Origin: Pseudoalteromonas piscicida
GTDB taxonomy: Bacteria; Pseudomonadota; Gammaproteobacteria; Enterobacterales; Alteromonadaceae
DNA: 64,000 bases
NCBI RefSeq assembly: GCF_002208135.1
Contig: NZ_CP021646.1
Location: 3,102,001 to 3,166,000 of the forward strand
Direction of reading: 5' to 3'
In this document: piece by piece, positions 49,009 through 58,689 of the stretch
How positions within the stretch are numbered: the first letter of the stretch is position 1
How the letters are laid out: every line of letters begins with the position of its first letter
Notes under the pieces: generated by a model
What the model was told of the DNA's origin: nothing
Seen by the model: the letters and a program-made list of their open reading frames with translations, nothing else
Databases searched by the model: none
Program-made: the position numbers and the translations under genes

Positions 49009-50583
49009 CTAACTCTCTTTATTTCCCCAGCGAGATTGCAAGAAAAGTAAGGAGTAGACCCCAATCATGGTGTAACCAAACTTAGCATATTCATCTTTTT
49101 GCTCGTCGGAAAGTAACGCTCCAAATGCCAAAAAGTGATTATCAAAGTCGTTTCTGAGTTTTTTACCATAGACAAACTGTTTGAGCTGTGTAGGCATGAC
49201 TTGATAAAGTCCGTGCGCTAACTGACGAGTGAAGCTGAAATCCGCTGCATTTTTATCCGCAATTTCACTTTGGGCACCTACTATGGATTTGAATCTGTCA
49301 GCAACATAGGCATTATACCAAAGGCGTTTTTTTCTATATTGCAGTGGCATTTCACACCAAAACTCAACAAATTCCTTATCCCATAAGGGCAACCACCACT
49401 GCATGCCAAAAAACTCGTACACACGAACTGAATTGATAATGTATTTTGCCTGTCTTTCTCGCCAATCCCAAAGTTCATATTGATTAGCAAACGCTTCAGC
49501 ATTAAGTGCATCGCCGCCCGATAATTGCTCCTGCAAGCTTGCTCTTATCTGGTTGAATGTCTGCGTTTCAATTAGTTGCCTTGGCACATTTTTATAGTGA
49601 TCCGTGAGCAACTTTGAAGTCAGATCAGATTTTGAGAACTGCTGTTGTTCAAAAACAATGTCTGGGATATGAGAGCCTGCCACAAAATCGCCACTGTGGC
49701 CGGGCACAAAAACAGCATCGCTTGAAATTAACTGTTTGTCTTTTAATTCTCTGACTGCCAACCAATCCTGTATATGTGGTAAAGACACACCATTAGAGGC
49801 CATCTCTCGAAACTCATCGGCTTCGTCACTAAACCAAGCACTGCGCCATTTATCTTCGTTATACTCAACAAAGTACCATTGAAAGCCCAGCCCCGTAGCA
49901 ATTTGCTTGCTCAGCGCTGCTTCTTTATTTCCTGTTAAGCCATAGGAAAAACAGACGACATTTTGATAGCCAAGCTGTTTTATCGTTGAAGCAATAAGTC
50001 GAGAGTCAAACCCACCAGAAAGCGGCAGCACAATTTGGCGTCCAGCGGCAAATTCTATAAGCCGTTTGAATACTGCTCTCACAGCAATGTCTAACTGTTC
50101 AACATATAGAGACTCAGCCTGAACCTCAGGCTCATGATGTTGGAATAGGAAATAGTTTGATTTGCTAACTTTCCCCGTGCGCTTGCAAATGATGACTTCT
50201 TGCCCCGCCTCAACTTGCTTTATTTGCTTAGACAGCGTTCTATCTGCACACACATAGCCAGTTAATGCGAACTCAGCCTTCCCCTGCTCACACTCTTCAT
50301 TTTGCTGTAATTCCGAATGCAGCCAAGCATAATCAGAGGAGAACAATATTTTGTCATTCATTACTGTATAAAATAATGGAGTCGAGCGGACTCTATCAAC
50401 TACAAGCCTCACAAACTCATCTTCATGGCTGAGCAATGCAAAAAAGCCAGATAATGAAGAGAGGGAGTGTCGTTCGAAAAGCCCACGACCAAACTCACTA
50501 CCATCGAGCCCTTTTTGCTCTAGGTAGGGATTTCCGAGTACTTCGAACGCTTTTACATGGTTTGTTATTACGCTATACATCAT
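49009..50583 (-). CDS. Asparagine-synthase-like amidotransferase without Cys2, 524 aa
   Basis: The C-terminal ATP-pyrophosphatase domain has the PP-loop LPLSGGFDSRL (about 190) and other synthetase-domain features. The N-terminal Ntn-like domain starts MMYSVIT and so lacks the catalytic Cys2 of glutamine-dependent enzymes; ammonia would have to come from elsewhere. In surface-polysaccharide loci, asparagine-synthase-like proteins are thought to amidate uronic acids. With a ManNAc3NAcA pathway next door, a carboxamide on that sugar is a reasonable guess. The start overlaps the stop codon of the upstream GT4. Confidence 0.8.
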   Translation of the reverse strand: MMYSVITNHVKAFEVLGNPYLEQKGLDGSEFGRGLFERHSLSSLSGFFALLSHEDEFVRLVVDRVRSTPLFYTVMNDKILFSSDYAWLHSELQQNEECEQGKAEFALTGYVCADRTLSKQIKQVEAGQEVIICKRTGKVSKSNYFLFQHHEPEVQAESLYVEQLDIAVRAVFKRLIEFAAGRQIVLPLSGGFDSRLIASTIKQLGYQNVVCFSYGLTGNKEAALSKQIATGLGFQWYFVEYNEDKWRSAWFSDEADEFREMASNGVSLPHIQDWLAVRELKDKQLISSDAVFVPGHSGDFVAGSHIPDIVFEQQQFSKSDLTSKLLTDHYKNVPRQLIETQTFNQIRASLQEQLSGGDALNAEAFANQYELWDWRERQAKYIINSVRVYEFFGMQWWLPLWDKEFVEFWCEMPLQYRKKRLWYNAYVADRFKSIVGAQSEIADKNAADFSFTRQLAHGLYQVMPTQLKQFVYGKKLRNDFDNHFLAFGALLSDEQKDEYAKFGYTMIGVYSLLFLQSRWGNKES

Positions 50584-51757
50584 TTGACTTCCGAAACACT
50601 CTGTAAGTGCTCACTAAGTTGACTGGCAATGTGAAAAGTAGAGAAACGCTGCTTAGCTTGCTTTGCAATCGTTTGGTTACAGTATTGTGATCTGTTATCC
50701 CTCATATATTGCATCGTATTTGTAAGTAACTCGATATTATTCGGTTCAACCAAAACGCCATTTTCTTTATTTACAAAGTCCACAGCCCCCCAGTATTCGT
50801 GGCGATAACCGGTAAGCCTGCACTCATTGCTTCGATATATACTACCCCAAAGGCCTCGTATTGACTTGGAAGAACAAAAACATCTGCCTGCTGAAGCGCA
50901 CTCACGACCTCACTCGCCGTCAAGTTACCCGTAAAGTTGACTCGGTTCTCTAGTTTCAACTCTACAGCTAACTCTTTGACTCGGTTTAAATACCAACCAT
51001 CACCGACTATCGTTAATGAGACATCTTTATCTTTAGATGCTAAGTTCGCGAAGGCTTGAAGCAAAGTTTCATGACCTTTTAGAGGCGTAACGTGCGCAAC
51101 ACAGATAAACTGACAAGCTTGGTGTACTGTTGAGCGTTTCATTGTAAAACGATCCACATCTACCATATTGGCAAGTACTTCAAGCTGAGCCTCAGGACAC
51201 ACTTTCTGTAGGTAAGGAATAAGCTTAGATGAGACGCATAGGACTTTGCTTGCCCCTTGCAGCGCTTTTTTAACCTGCACCAGTGACATTTCCTTTTTTT
51301 CACTCTCATTTACGTACTGATTATTAATAAATCGTCCTCGATGCTCGGTGACCACATAGTTAACCGCAAACATTTTTGCGATTTTGCTCGCGGCATATCC
51401 GGCCCATATTAAACTATGTGCGTGGATCACATCTGGCTGGTACTGCATCGCCTTTTTGTAACGTTTAAATACTTGCTTAGACTTAAATGCAAACAGCTCA
51501 GCATATAATGCATAAAACTTTGGAATACCGGGTAATGGCGCCCGTGCGACAGTCAACGGACCTTCTTGCGATAACGTGTAACGACCGGAAAACAACCAAC
51601 ACCAAGCACTCAACCATCGCAGCAGCTCTCTTGGTGAAATACGCTCTACGCTTTGCACTATAACATCATGTCCCTGTTCAGCCAGCGCTTCCGCCTGTTG
51701 CTGAATAAACTCCCCTTTGTACGGTGGATACCAAGAAGGTAAAACGAGCACTTTCAA
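50580..51757 (-). pseudogene. Glycosyltransferase family 4, split by a -1 frameshift in a G run
   Basis: GT-B fold; N-terminus KVLVLPSWYPPYKGEFIQQQ, donor domain VAHVTPLKGHETLLQAF and YEAFGVVYIEAMSAGLPVIA. The frame stops shortly after ATNTGG at a six-base run (50786-50791, C on plus). Adding one base continues VDFVNKENGVLVEPNN in the fragment ending at 50580. The restored enzyme would have about 392 aa, normal for GT4. The lost part is the end of the donor domain, so the gene as given is probably inactive unless the run length is a sequencing error. Confidence 0.87.
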
Positions 51758-53144
51758 ATCTTTTTCCTTATCATCAGTAATGTTAATGGCAACACGACAA
51801 ACATTGCACTGAGAAAACCAATGAAATCACTTTGCTCGGCAAGTAAACGAATAATCACAAAACTTGGCAAACATAAAACAGCAAATGCTTTTAAATGCGG
51901 CATAATCAAGTCTACTATCGAAATATTGAGCTGAGAAAAAACCAATAAGATGAAGGCACTTACTACAAGTGCATTGATAATTGAAAAGTACATTATTGCA
52001 TCTTTAAAAGCCATGGAAGATAACAGCACTACGCTGCCCAGACGAACGATACAAGAACCAAAATCGAAATAAGCCGCTAGCTTTTGCTTTTCCATTGCAA
52101 CCAAAACGGTACTAATTGGAGACGCAGTAAATACAAAGTAAATCCATATAGCAATAAACTGAGCAATCTCCCCGCTTCAGTCCACTTTTCCCCGAAAACC
52201 ACTGCAAATATCTCAGGTAAAAAAGGCAAAGTTAAGGCCATGATAGGCATAGCAATCAGTATCAGTCGATTATGAATATCCAGGGTATTTTTTGCCAACG
52301 TTCCAGCAACTAAATAATGTTTGGCGTTTGACATAAAGACATTTCCAACCGCATTTCCGATGAGCGTTACAGGTGCAAATAACATTCTATGTGCCAAAAT
52401 GTAGAGCCCAACAAGTGCCGCAGAGTAGTAGCCGGAGAACAGTACGACAGGCAACATCGTACTTGAGGTGTTAGCCAATGAAGCCCAAAGTGTATACTTA
52501 GGAAAGTTTTTAAAGCGTTTAGCAACCGCTAGCAACCGTTTTGGGTTGTAGCCGTTAAAGTGTAACGTATCTCGCTTTTGTAATAAAAACATCAAAGTCG
52601 ATGCAATAAATCCGAAAGTATGCCCAAGCACTAAACCAAAAACCGTCCACAACGAAAGTCCAACTTGCGCTATTGCTATAATCACAGATTGCGTCACTTT
52701 TGACACACTTAACACCCGAAAAGATTCTGTTTTAATCGCGTAAAAATGCAAAAGTTGATAACAGCCACAAGCAAATAGCGCAACTGGGATAAGATAAAGC
52801 TCACTTTTATCTAGCGATAGATTGAGATGCGCTATCAACCATGAATCAAATGCATAGACAACAACTGCAACCACTGTGCAGCTCAATACTATCAAGATAA
52901 AGCAGAGGTGTAGTAGCACCTTAGCAATCGAATGTTGTTTTACAAGGGGAAGCGCGAGTTCATACTTCAAGCTGACGAGTACTAAAAGTATAGTGATAAT
53001 ACTGACGAACACTCCGAAGTTACCAAACTGCTGCGCACTATAGAGTCGTGTCAAAACAGGCGAGATCAGTAACAAAATGAGTTGCGCCGAAGCAGTGCCC
53101 GAAACAAGAGTTAGGATATTTTTTAAAAAGTTATTTGTGGCCAA
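51754..53144 (-). pseudogene. wzx: Wzx-like flippase, split by a -1 frameshift
   Basis: The N-terminal piece (52077-53144) starts NFLKNILTLVSGTASAQLI and has about ten membrane segments, with the MOP-family FAVVFGEKWTEAG. Its frame then runs into a short non-family tail. The correct frame resumes as WIYFVFTASPISTVLVAMEK and continues to the stop at 51754 with four more helices. One base is missing around 52147-52152; CC instead of C would give LLPIWIYFVF. Restored length about 463 aa. First gene of its block, divergent from the plus-strand lipoprotein. Confidence 0.87.
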
Positions 53145-53215
53145 GCGCGTATCTTTTAATTTGCAATATTAACACATCAACAGTCAAACCAGTCACTACG
53201 CGAAAAGTATTAACC

Positions 53216-53244
53216 TTGACTTCATCATCAAACTTCCATTCTAA
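53216..53244 (+). promoter_or_regulatory. Weak candidate promoter for the plus-strand lipoprotein
   Basis: TTGACT (53216-53221), 17-base spacer, TTCTAA (53239-53244). The -35 is good and the -10 poor. The 247-base divergent gap must hold promoters in both directions; none was clear for the minus-strand flippase gene. Confidence 0.25.
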
Positions 53245-53391
53245 CACGAGCTATGCAACTCATCTACGCCACAAAATACCTTATCGTAAGCCATAATATT
53301 AGCGTTCAAGGTATTGAAAAGATATTGCTTAAATTTCGCCCAACAGATACTCACACTAGAGATGAGCACAACATTCAAGGAGAAGGTATTT

Positions 53392-54963
53392 ATGAAAAGG
53401 TCAATAATCTCTACTATCATTGCTAGTGCTTTGTTAAGCGCCTGTGGAGGGAGTTCAGATAACAATGACAATGATGTAATCGGCGGCCAAGGAGACTTTA
53501 CTGTAGAAACATCAACAGCATTTACCACCCAAGAAGATACAACCTACACGCTTGCGGTTAGCCCAAAGTCCGCACCAAGTGGAAACGACACATTAACGGT
53601 TGAAGTTATAAAGTTCCCCACTCTTGGCACGCTCACCAGCAGTGGCTTGAGCCTAAGTTATCAACCAGCACCAAACAAAAATGGCACTGACAGCTTCTCT
53701 TACAAATTTAAAAAAGGTGGGGTATTAAGTAATGAAGTGACCGTCGATATCACAGTCGAAGCGATTAACGACGCTCCTACTATTTCAGGAACCCCCTCGC
53801 CCGAAGCTATCAAACTTAACGACAGCTATTATTTCACGCCAACTGTTGAAGACGTTGACGGTGAAACTAGCACACATCAATTCGAAATTACCAACAAACC
53901 TAGCTGGGCAGAATTTGATACAACAACCGGTAAGCTAAGTGGAAAGCCTGCTAATATCGAACAGCTTGGTAACTATCGGCAAATTATTATATCCGTACTG
54001 GATGGCGAACATAGCGTATCGCTGCCCCCTTTCGACATAGAGGTTGTATCTCAACCATGGCAAGCTTTTTCAGAGATCCCAAACGATCTAGGTAGTCACT
54101 TGCAGTCTGCGACACTTGGAAAGGAAATCATCATTGCAAGTCATGCAGCATCGCTCTCTTCCTCAATGAGCTGCGCAAATGCGCCTTTAAGCGCACCTGA
54201 GATCCACTCGCTTGCAACTACAAACACGGATTGGCAAGCATTACCTTCTGCAAACGAGTCTCGCTATTACTATCAAGCTCAAATATCAAACAATAAGTTG
54301 TTCCTCTTCGGTGGAACAGAGGCCTGCCCAAGCACCTCCTCCCCCAAGGAAACAATGGAGATCTTTGATTTTAGTACACAACAATGGACATCAATTGCAG
54401 CGCCCAAATTTGCCCCTTTTGAAAATAATGTTCTAGCGAGTTGTGCAAACAATGACACGATTGTTGCGTTCACCCAACAAGGTAACACCACGTCTGCTTA
54501 CCAGCTGGCCACCGCTGCTACAACTTGGTCTCACAAACCGGCATCACTACCAAATCTATCGATTACTGACTGCCAGTTTATCGGAAACGAATTATTTATA
54601 ACGGCTAACAATACTCAAGAGCAACAAGCTCACTTAATTCAGTATCAACTCTCAAGCGCTCAGATACTTTTAAATGAGCAGGTACCGGCTGAGCTCTTCG
54701 GGAGCTACTATACGCTGACGCATAATCAGCAAAACATTCAGCTTCATAGCGCAGCACACGTTTTGAATTACGATACTCAAACCATGCAGTGGAGTAACCT
54801 ATCAAACAATCCAAGTGCTATGGAGCAACAAGGCTCTGAAACTTACTACTTGCGTGACTTTAAAATGGAGTCAGTTGATCAGAAGCAGTACCAAATTGGA
54901 GGTGCGTTTACGACCCAAATGACAAGTCGAATATTTATTTTTGATACTGCACTGGAAGAATAG
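53392..54963 (+). CDS. Predicted lipoprotein with Ig-like domains and a kelch-like region, 523 aa
   Basis: The ATG at 53392 follows AAGGAG and starts a lipoprotein signal ending LLSACGG; an in-frame start at 53314 would bury the signal and is rejected. Residues about 30-130 form a tandem Ig/cadherin-like domain (NKNGTDSFSYKF, VTVDITVEAINDAP), and about 130-225 a putative Ig domain (FDTTTGKLSGKP). The remainder has repeats of kelch/galactose-oxidase type (KLFLFGGTEACP, TMEIFDFSTQQWTSI). Probably a cell-surface adhesion or binding protein. It is the only plus-strand gene and interrupts two minus-strand gene runs. Confidence 0.85.
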   Translation: MKRSIISTIIASALLSACGGSSDNNDNDVIGGQGDFTVETSTAFTTQEDTTYTLAVSPKSAPSGNDTLTVEVIKFPTLGTLTSSGLSLSYQPAPNKNGTDSFSYKFKKGGVLSNEVTVDITVEAINDAPTISGTPSPEAIKLNDSYYFTPTVEDVDGETSTHQFEITNKPSWAEFDTTTGKLSGKPANIEQLGNYRQIIISVLDGEHSVSLPPFDIEVVSQPWQAFSEIPNDLGSHLQSATLGKEIIIASHAASLSSSMSCANAPLSAPEIHSLATTNTDWQALPSANESRYYYQAQISNNKLFLFGGTEACPSTSSPKETMEIFDFSTQQWTSIAAPKFAPFENNVLASCANNDTIVAFTQQGNTTSAYQLATAATTWSHKPASLPNLSITDCQFIGNELFITANNTQEQQAHLIQYQLSSAQILLNEQVPAELFGSYYTLTHNQQNIQLHSAAHVLNYDTQTMQWSNLSNNPSAMEQQGSETYYLRDFKMESVDQKQYQIGGAFTTQMTSRIFIFDTALEE

Positions 54964-55031
54964 CTATTTGACGAAGGGGAAACTTGCAGTTCAAGTTTAT
55001 TTCGCAAGTATCACCAGCAAGCAATACGGGT

Positions 55032-55060
55032 GTGAGAGCTACTGAGCTCTCACTCTTTTC
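55032..55060 (+). terminator. Terminator of the plus-strand lipoprotein gene
   Basis: Perfect 9-bp stem gtgagagct / agctctcac with loop actg, followed by tcttttctcttt on the plus strand. It overlaps the last codons and the stop of the convergent rmlA copy (ends 55039). On the minus strand no T run follows. Confidence 0.8.
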
Positions 55061-55926
55061 TCTTTCGTAACAAGTGCCTTTAAATAATCACCGTATGTTG
55101 TTTTTGCTAATAGGTTTGATTGTTTTTCAAGGCTCTCAAGAGTTAACCAACCTTTGTTCCAAGCTATTTCTTCTAAACATGCGACCATTAGCCCTTGCCG
55201 ACGTTCAATGGTCTGCACAAAGTGACTCGCTTCTAACATACTGTCGTGTGTACCAGTGTCTAGCCAAGCAAAACCACGTCCGAGAACACTGACTTGTAAT
55301 TGACCACGCTCTAAGTATGCTCGGTTGATACAAGTAATCTCTAGTTCCCCACGTGATGATGGTTTTACTGTTTTAGCGATATCTACAACTTGATTGTCAT
55401 AAAAATACAGTCCTGTCACAGCAAAATTTGACTTTGGCTGGCTGGGCTTTTCTTCTATTGATGTTACTTTACCCGCTTCGTTAAATTCGACAACACCAAA
55501 ACGCTCAGGATCAGCCACTGGATAACCAAATACCATTGCTCCGTGAGTCAATTGAGCTGCATTATTCAGGTATGGAGAAAACGCCTGACCGTAAAAAATA
55601 TTATCTCCTAATACCAAGCAAACAGACTCATTCCCAATAAATGTCTCTGCAATCACAAAAGCCTGAGCAAGCCCCTCTGGTTTTTCTTGAACCGCATACT
55701 CTAATTTGACACCAAATTGCGTTCCATCGCCTAATAAATTTTTAAATAACTGCTGTTCTTGTGCCGTTGTGATCACCAAAATATCCCTAATACCAGCCAA
55801 CATCAACACTGATAATGGATAGTAAATCATTGGTTTATTGTATATTGGCAACAATTGCTTTGAGACCCCTTGGGTTACTGGATATAAACGGGTACCACTC
55901 CCTCCAGCTAGAATAATTCCTTTCAC
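55039..55926 (-). CDS. rmlA: Glucose-1-phosphate thymidylyltransferase, second RmlA, 295 aa
   Basis: [17 protein letters not shown] at the N-terminus, [11 protein letters not shown] and [14 protein letters not shown]. It provides dTDP-glucose for the right block. Similar to the copy at 29104-29988, but with many substitutions and a different C-terminus ([10 protein letters not shown]), so it is not a recent duplicate. It overlaps the second rmlB by 4 bases. No rmlC or rmlD accompanies it, so the product of this pair is dTDP-4-keto-6-deoxyglucose, not rhamnose. Confidence 0.94.
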   Translation of the reverse strand: MKGIILAGGSGTRLYPVTQGVSKQLLPIYNKPMIYYPLSVLMLAGIRDILVITTAQEQQLFKNLLGDGTQFGVKLEYAVQEKPEGLAQAFVIAETFIGNESVCLVLGDNIFYGQAFSPYLNNAAQLTHGAMVFGYPVADPERFGVVEFNEAGKVTSIEEKPSQPKSNFAVTGLYFYDNQVVDIAKTVKPSSRGELEITCINRAYLERGQLQVSVLGRGFAWLDTGTHDSMLEASHFVQTIERRQGLMVACLEEIAWNKGWLTLESLEKQSNLLAKTTYGDYLKALVTKEKRVRAQ

Positions 55927-56987
55927 AACTTCTCTCCTGCCTCAAAGTCTTTAAGATACCATTGAACGGTTTGCAACAACCCTTGTTCAAATTGATATTC
56001 TGGATACCAACCAAGTTCTTGTTGAATTTTTGTATTATCAATAGCGTAGCGAGTGTCATGCCCTGCTCGATCATCCACGAAACGAATTAACTTAGCAAAG
56101 CCATCTCCGCCAGCGGCTATTGCGATTGGGTGATTTGGCACTAGTAACTCTAGGTGGTGACATATCATCGATACCAGCTCAATATTTCTTATTTCATTCT
56201 TACCACCAATATTAAAAGTCGTTCTCGGAGCTGCACGTTCTAGCACGGTACAAAGTGCACTGGCATGATCGTCTACATATAGCCAATCCCGTATTTGTGT
56301 GCCATCACCATACACTGGTAGTTCTTTTCCCTGTAACGCGTTGCGTATCATTAGCGGAATGAGCTTTTCCGGGTGCTGGTAAGGTCCGTAATTATTAGAG
56401 CAATTAGTGATGATATAAGGGAGTCCATAAGTTCTTCCCCACGCCCTAACTAAGTGATCGCTACTGGCTTTAGAAGCGGCATAGGGGGAGCTTGGTTGGT
56501 ATTTGTGGTCTTCCGCAAATGGCGCTGCATTCTCATCTAAATCACCATATACTTCGTCCGTTGAAATATGGTGAAACCTAAAATGGCTTTGCGCTTCTTT
56601 TGTCAAAGAAGCGTAGTATAGACGAGACACCTCTAACAACTGATAAGTACCAACAATGTTAGTCTCAATAAACTCAGCAGGCCCGCTAATAGAGCGGTCT
56701 ACGTGACTTTCTGCGGCTAAATGAAGAATATATGACGGCTCAAAAGATGACACCGCTTGTGCCAAGGCTTCACGCTCACATATATCCAATTGAATAAATT
56801 GATAGTTTGGCTCTTCAGAGAATGTATCTAGTGCTGCTTTGTTGGATGCATATGTAAGCTTATCAATATTGAGTATCTGAGCATTAGTATTAGCTAGTAA
56901 ATGCCTGATCACGGCACTACCAATAAAACCAGCACCTCCAGTTACCATAACTTTGGCTTGATCCAGTTTATTATATTTACTTGCCAT
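55923..56987 (-). CDS. rmlB: dTDP-glucose 4,6-dehydratase, second RmlB, 354 aa
   Basis: [28 protein letters not shown] and [12 protein letters not shown] are all present. It makes dTDP-4-keto-6-deoxyglucose, the substrate expected for the VioA-like aminotransferase at 61679-62791. The N-terminus carries a short polar extension ([12 protein letters not shown]) compared with the other copy. Confidence 0.94.
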   Translation of the reverse strand: MASKYNKLDQAKVMVTGGAGFIGSAVIRHLLANTNAQILNIDKLTYASNKAALDTFSEEPNYQFIQLDICEREALAQAVSSFEPSYILHLAAESHVDRSISGPAEFIETNIVGTYQLLEVSRLYYASLTKEAQSHFRFHHISTDEVYGDLDENAAPFAEDHKYQPSSPYAASKASSDHLVRAWGRTYGLPYIITNCSNNYGPYQHPEKLIPLMIRNALQGKELPVYGDGTQIRDWLYVDDHASALCTVLERAAPRTTFNIGGKNEIRNIELVSMICHHLELLVPNHPIAIAAGGDGFAKLIRFVDDRAGHDTRYAIDNTKIQQELGWYPEYQFEQGLLQTVQWYLKDFEAGEKL

Positions 56988-56989
56988 TG

Positions 56990-57940
56990 TTACTTCCCAT
57001 GCACCTTTTCATAGACTGGCTTTTGTTTGTTCAGCAAGCCACTTAACTTGCCCAGCTGACGTTGTAATAGCAACCAATACTTCATTCTACTTCTAGAGTT
57101 TAGGGAGAGTACACTACCAGAAGCACCAACTAAAGTTGCGAGAAGTATTTTTATAATCTCACTCAATAAACTAGAGCGATGATGCAATAAGATTATTCGC
57201 ATATCCGCAGCTCCAATACGAAATGCACGTTCCTGCGCCCAACGCTTGGTTACTCTAGCGCCATCAAATAGTTCGTGTGAAACGGCAGTGTGTGCACTGG
57301 CAAACTTTATGCCTTGTGCTTTCAGACGAGTAAAGTACTCCTTGTCACCACCACCGTATACAGAATAAAAGGGATCAAAGCGTTGCTGAGCAAAACCAAA
57401 ATACACACTCTTATGCAACAGGACGCTGGCAGAGCTTTCTAACAGAGGTATCTCTTGGGAAAGGCTTGCCTGCTCTGGAAAGTAGATAGCCAATGCTTTT
57501 GTCCAGCTCGGTGGTTCGCCTTCAAATTCAGCAAGCGTGTTGCCACCTACGACCTCACAACCTGTTTTGAAATGTGTCTCGAGCAAAGCATTCAGCCACT
57601 TGGGCTCAACCCACTCATCATCATCAACCATAACTAGAAAGTCAGCTTCATAGTCTAAAAAGGCAACGTCGAGTAAGGCATTTCTAACAAAAGAAATACC
57701 ACGTTGTGATACATCAATTGATGCCAAAGGCAATGGATAATTGTCAGATACTTTGTCAACCAGCTTAGCACCTGCCCTATGTTGTTGATCGTTTTCAGCA
57801 ACCACGACTGATAGTTCGATATTCGAGCGCTCAAGCTTGGTAATGGATTCCAGAAGCTTAGTTAGCCCTTGTGGGCGTTTATAGGTAGGAATACCAATAA
57901 TAACTTTTGACCGAGGACTTTCTCCACTGTTTAAACTCAT
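56990..57940 (-). CDS. Glycosyltransferase family 2, 316 aa
   Basis: GT-A fold: [20 protein letters not shown], then [12 protein letters not shown] with the DXD-type metal site, and [13 protein letters not shown]. The C-terminal region has one hydrophobic segment ([19 protein letters not shown]), suggesting membrane attachment. It follows the methyltransferase gene by 3 bases. Acceptor and donor unknown. Confidence 0.87.
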   Translation of the reverse strand: MSLNSGESPRSKVIIGIPTYKRPQGLTKLLESITKLERSNIELSVVVAENDQQHRAGAKLVDKVSDNYPLPLASIDVSQRGISFVRNALLDVAFLDYEADFLVMVDDDEWVEPKWLNALLETHFKTGCEVVGGNTLAEFEGEPPSWTKALAIYFPEQASLSQEIPLLESSASVLLHKSVYFGFAQQRFDPFYSVYGGGDKEYFTRLKAQGIKFASAHTAVSHELFDGARVTKRWAQERAFRIGAADMRIILLHHRSSLLSEIIKILLATLVGASGSVLSLNSRSRMKYWLLLQRQLGKLSGLLNKQKPVYEKVHGK

Positions 57941-57943
57941 GCC

Positions 57944-58683
57944 TTACTTCTTCCTTAACACAGTAAAATACCCCATAGGCATAACAGACTGGGTTCTTTG
58001 CATAATTTTTTTACCCAAACGAGTTCGAGCTAGCGCGATAGCAGCACTTTGAATTAGCCAACATACCGGCTTTCCTAAGACGGGAAGTTTAATAAAAAAC
58101 TTACTTAAGACATCAGCAGCTACCTCGAGTGCCCCCCCACCTCATTGAGTACCACCACTTCTAGGCCAGCCTCACTCGCCATCCTCTCTATAGCAAAGCG
58201 CGTATAACGATAGTAATCATGAGGCTGCTCATGAAGCCAGTACATAAAAGGGGTATTGAATATAAATGTACCATTTGGTGTGAGCACACGAGCTACTTCT
58301 CGTATTGTCATTTGAGGTTCTAGTAGGTGCTCAAGTACATCAGAACTTAAAACAGTATCAAATGTTTCAGTTGCAAAAGGCAGCGGTTGATTTAAATCAC
58401 AAAGTTCATCCACATAGGAGCTTTGATGCAGTGATTCTCCCCAATCCACACAAGTCGTTTGACTAACGTTACTTGAATAAGCTTGGTAAAAAGGCACTTT
58501 TCCGCATCCTAGATCAAGTAAAGAGCCAGTAGCAAAATCACCTAGATAGCGGTTATATTGCATAGCAACCAGCTCAACAGCTAACCTAGATGACAAGCTA
58601 ATTTGTTGCAGGTCTTTATTTGCTCTTAGCTCACCATTTTTGTAAACAAACTTACTTGGTGTCCAGGATTCACTGTTTCTCAT
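57944..58683 (-). pseudogene. Class I SAM-dependent methyltransferase, split by a -1 frameshift in a G run
   Basis: SAM motif I is LLDLGCGKVPFYQAY, with CVDWGESLHQ and SSDVLEHLLEP further on, in the methyltransferase-11/-23 style. The open frame stops after LNEVGGHSR at a seven-base run (58132-58138, C on plus). With one more base it continues VGGALEVAADVLSKFFIKL to a natural stop at 57944, 3 bases before the next ATG. The restored length of about 246 aa and the clean spacing support one original gene. It may methylate a sugar of the repeat unit. Confidence 0.87.
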
Positions 58684-58689
58684 GTTGAT

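Noticed and set aside
50580..50783. Separate 67-aa gene after the GT4
   Set aside because: It is the C-terminal end of the GT4, rejoined by one base in the six-base run at 50786-50791.
51754..52104. Separate 116-aa membrane protein
   Set aside because: It is the C-terminal part of the frameshifted flippase; family-typical sequence continues upstream of its Met in the same frame.
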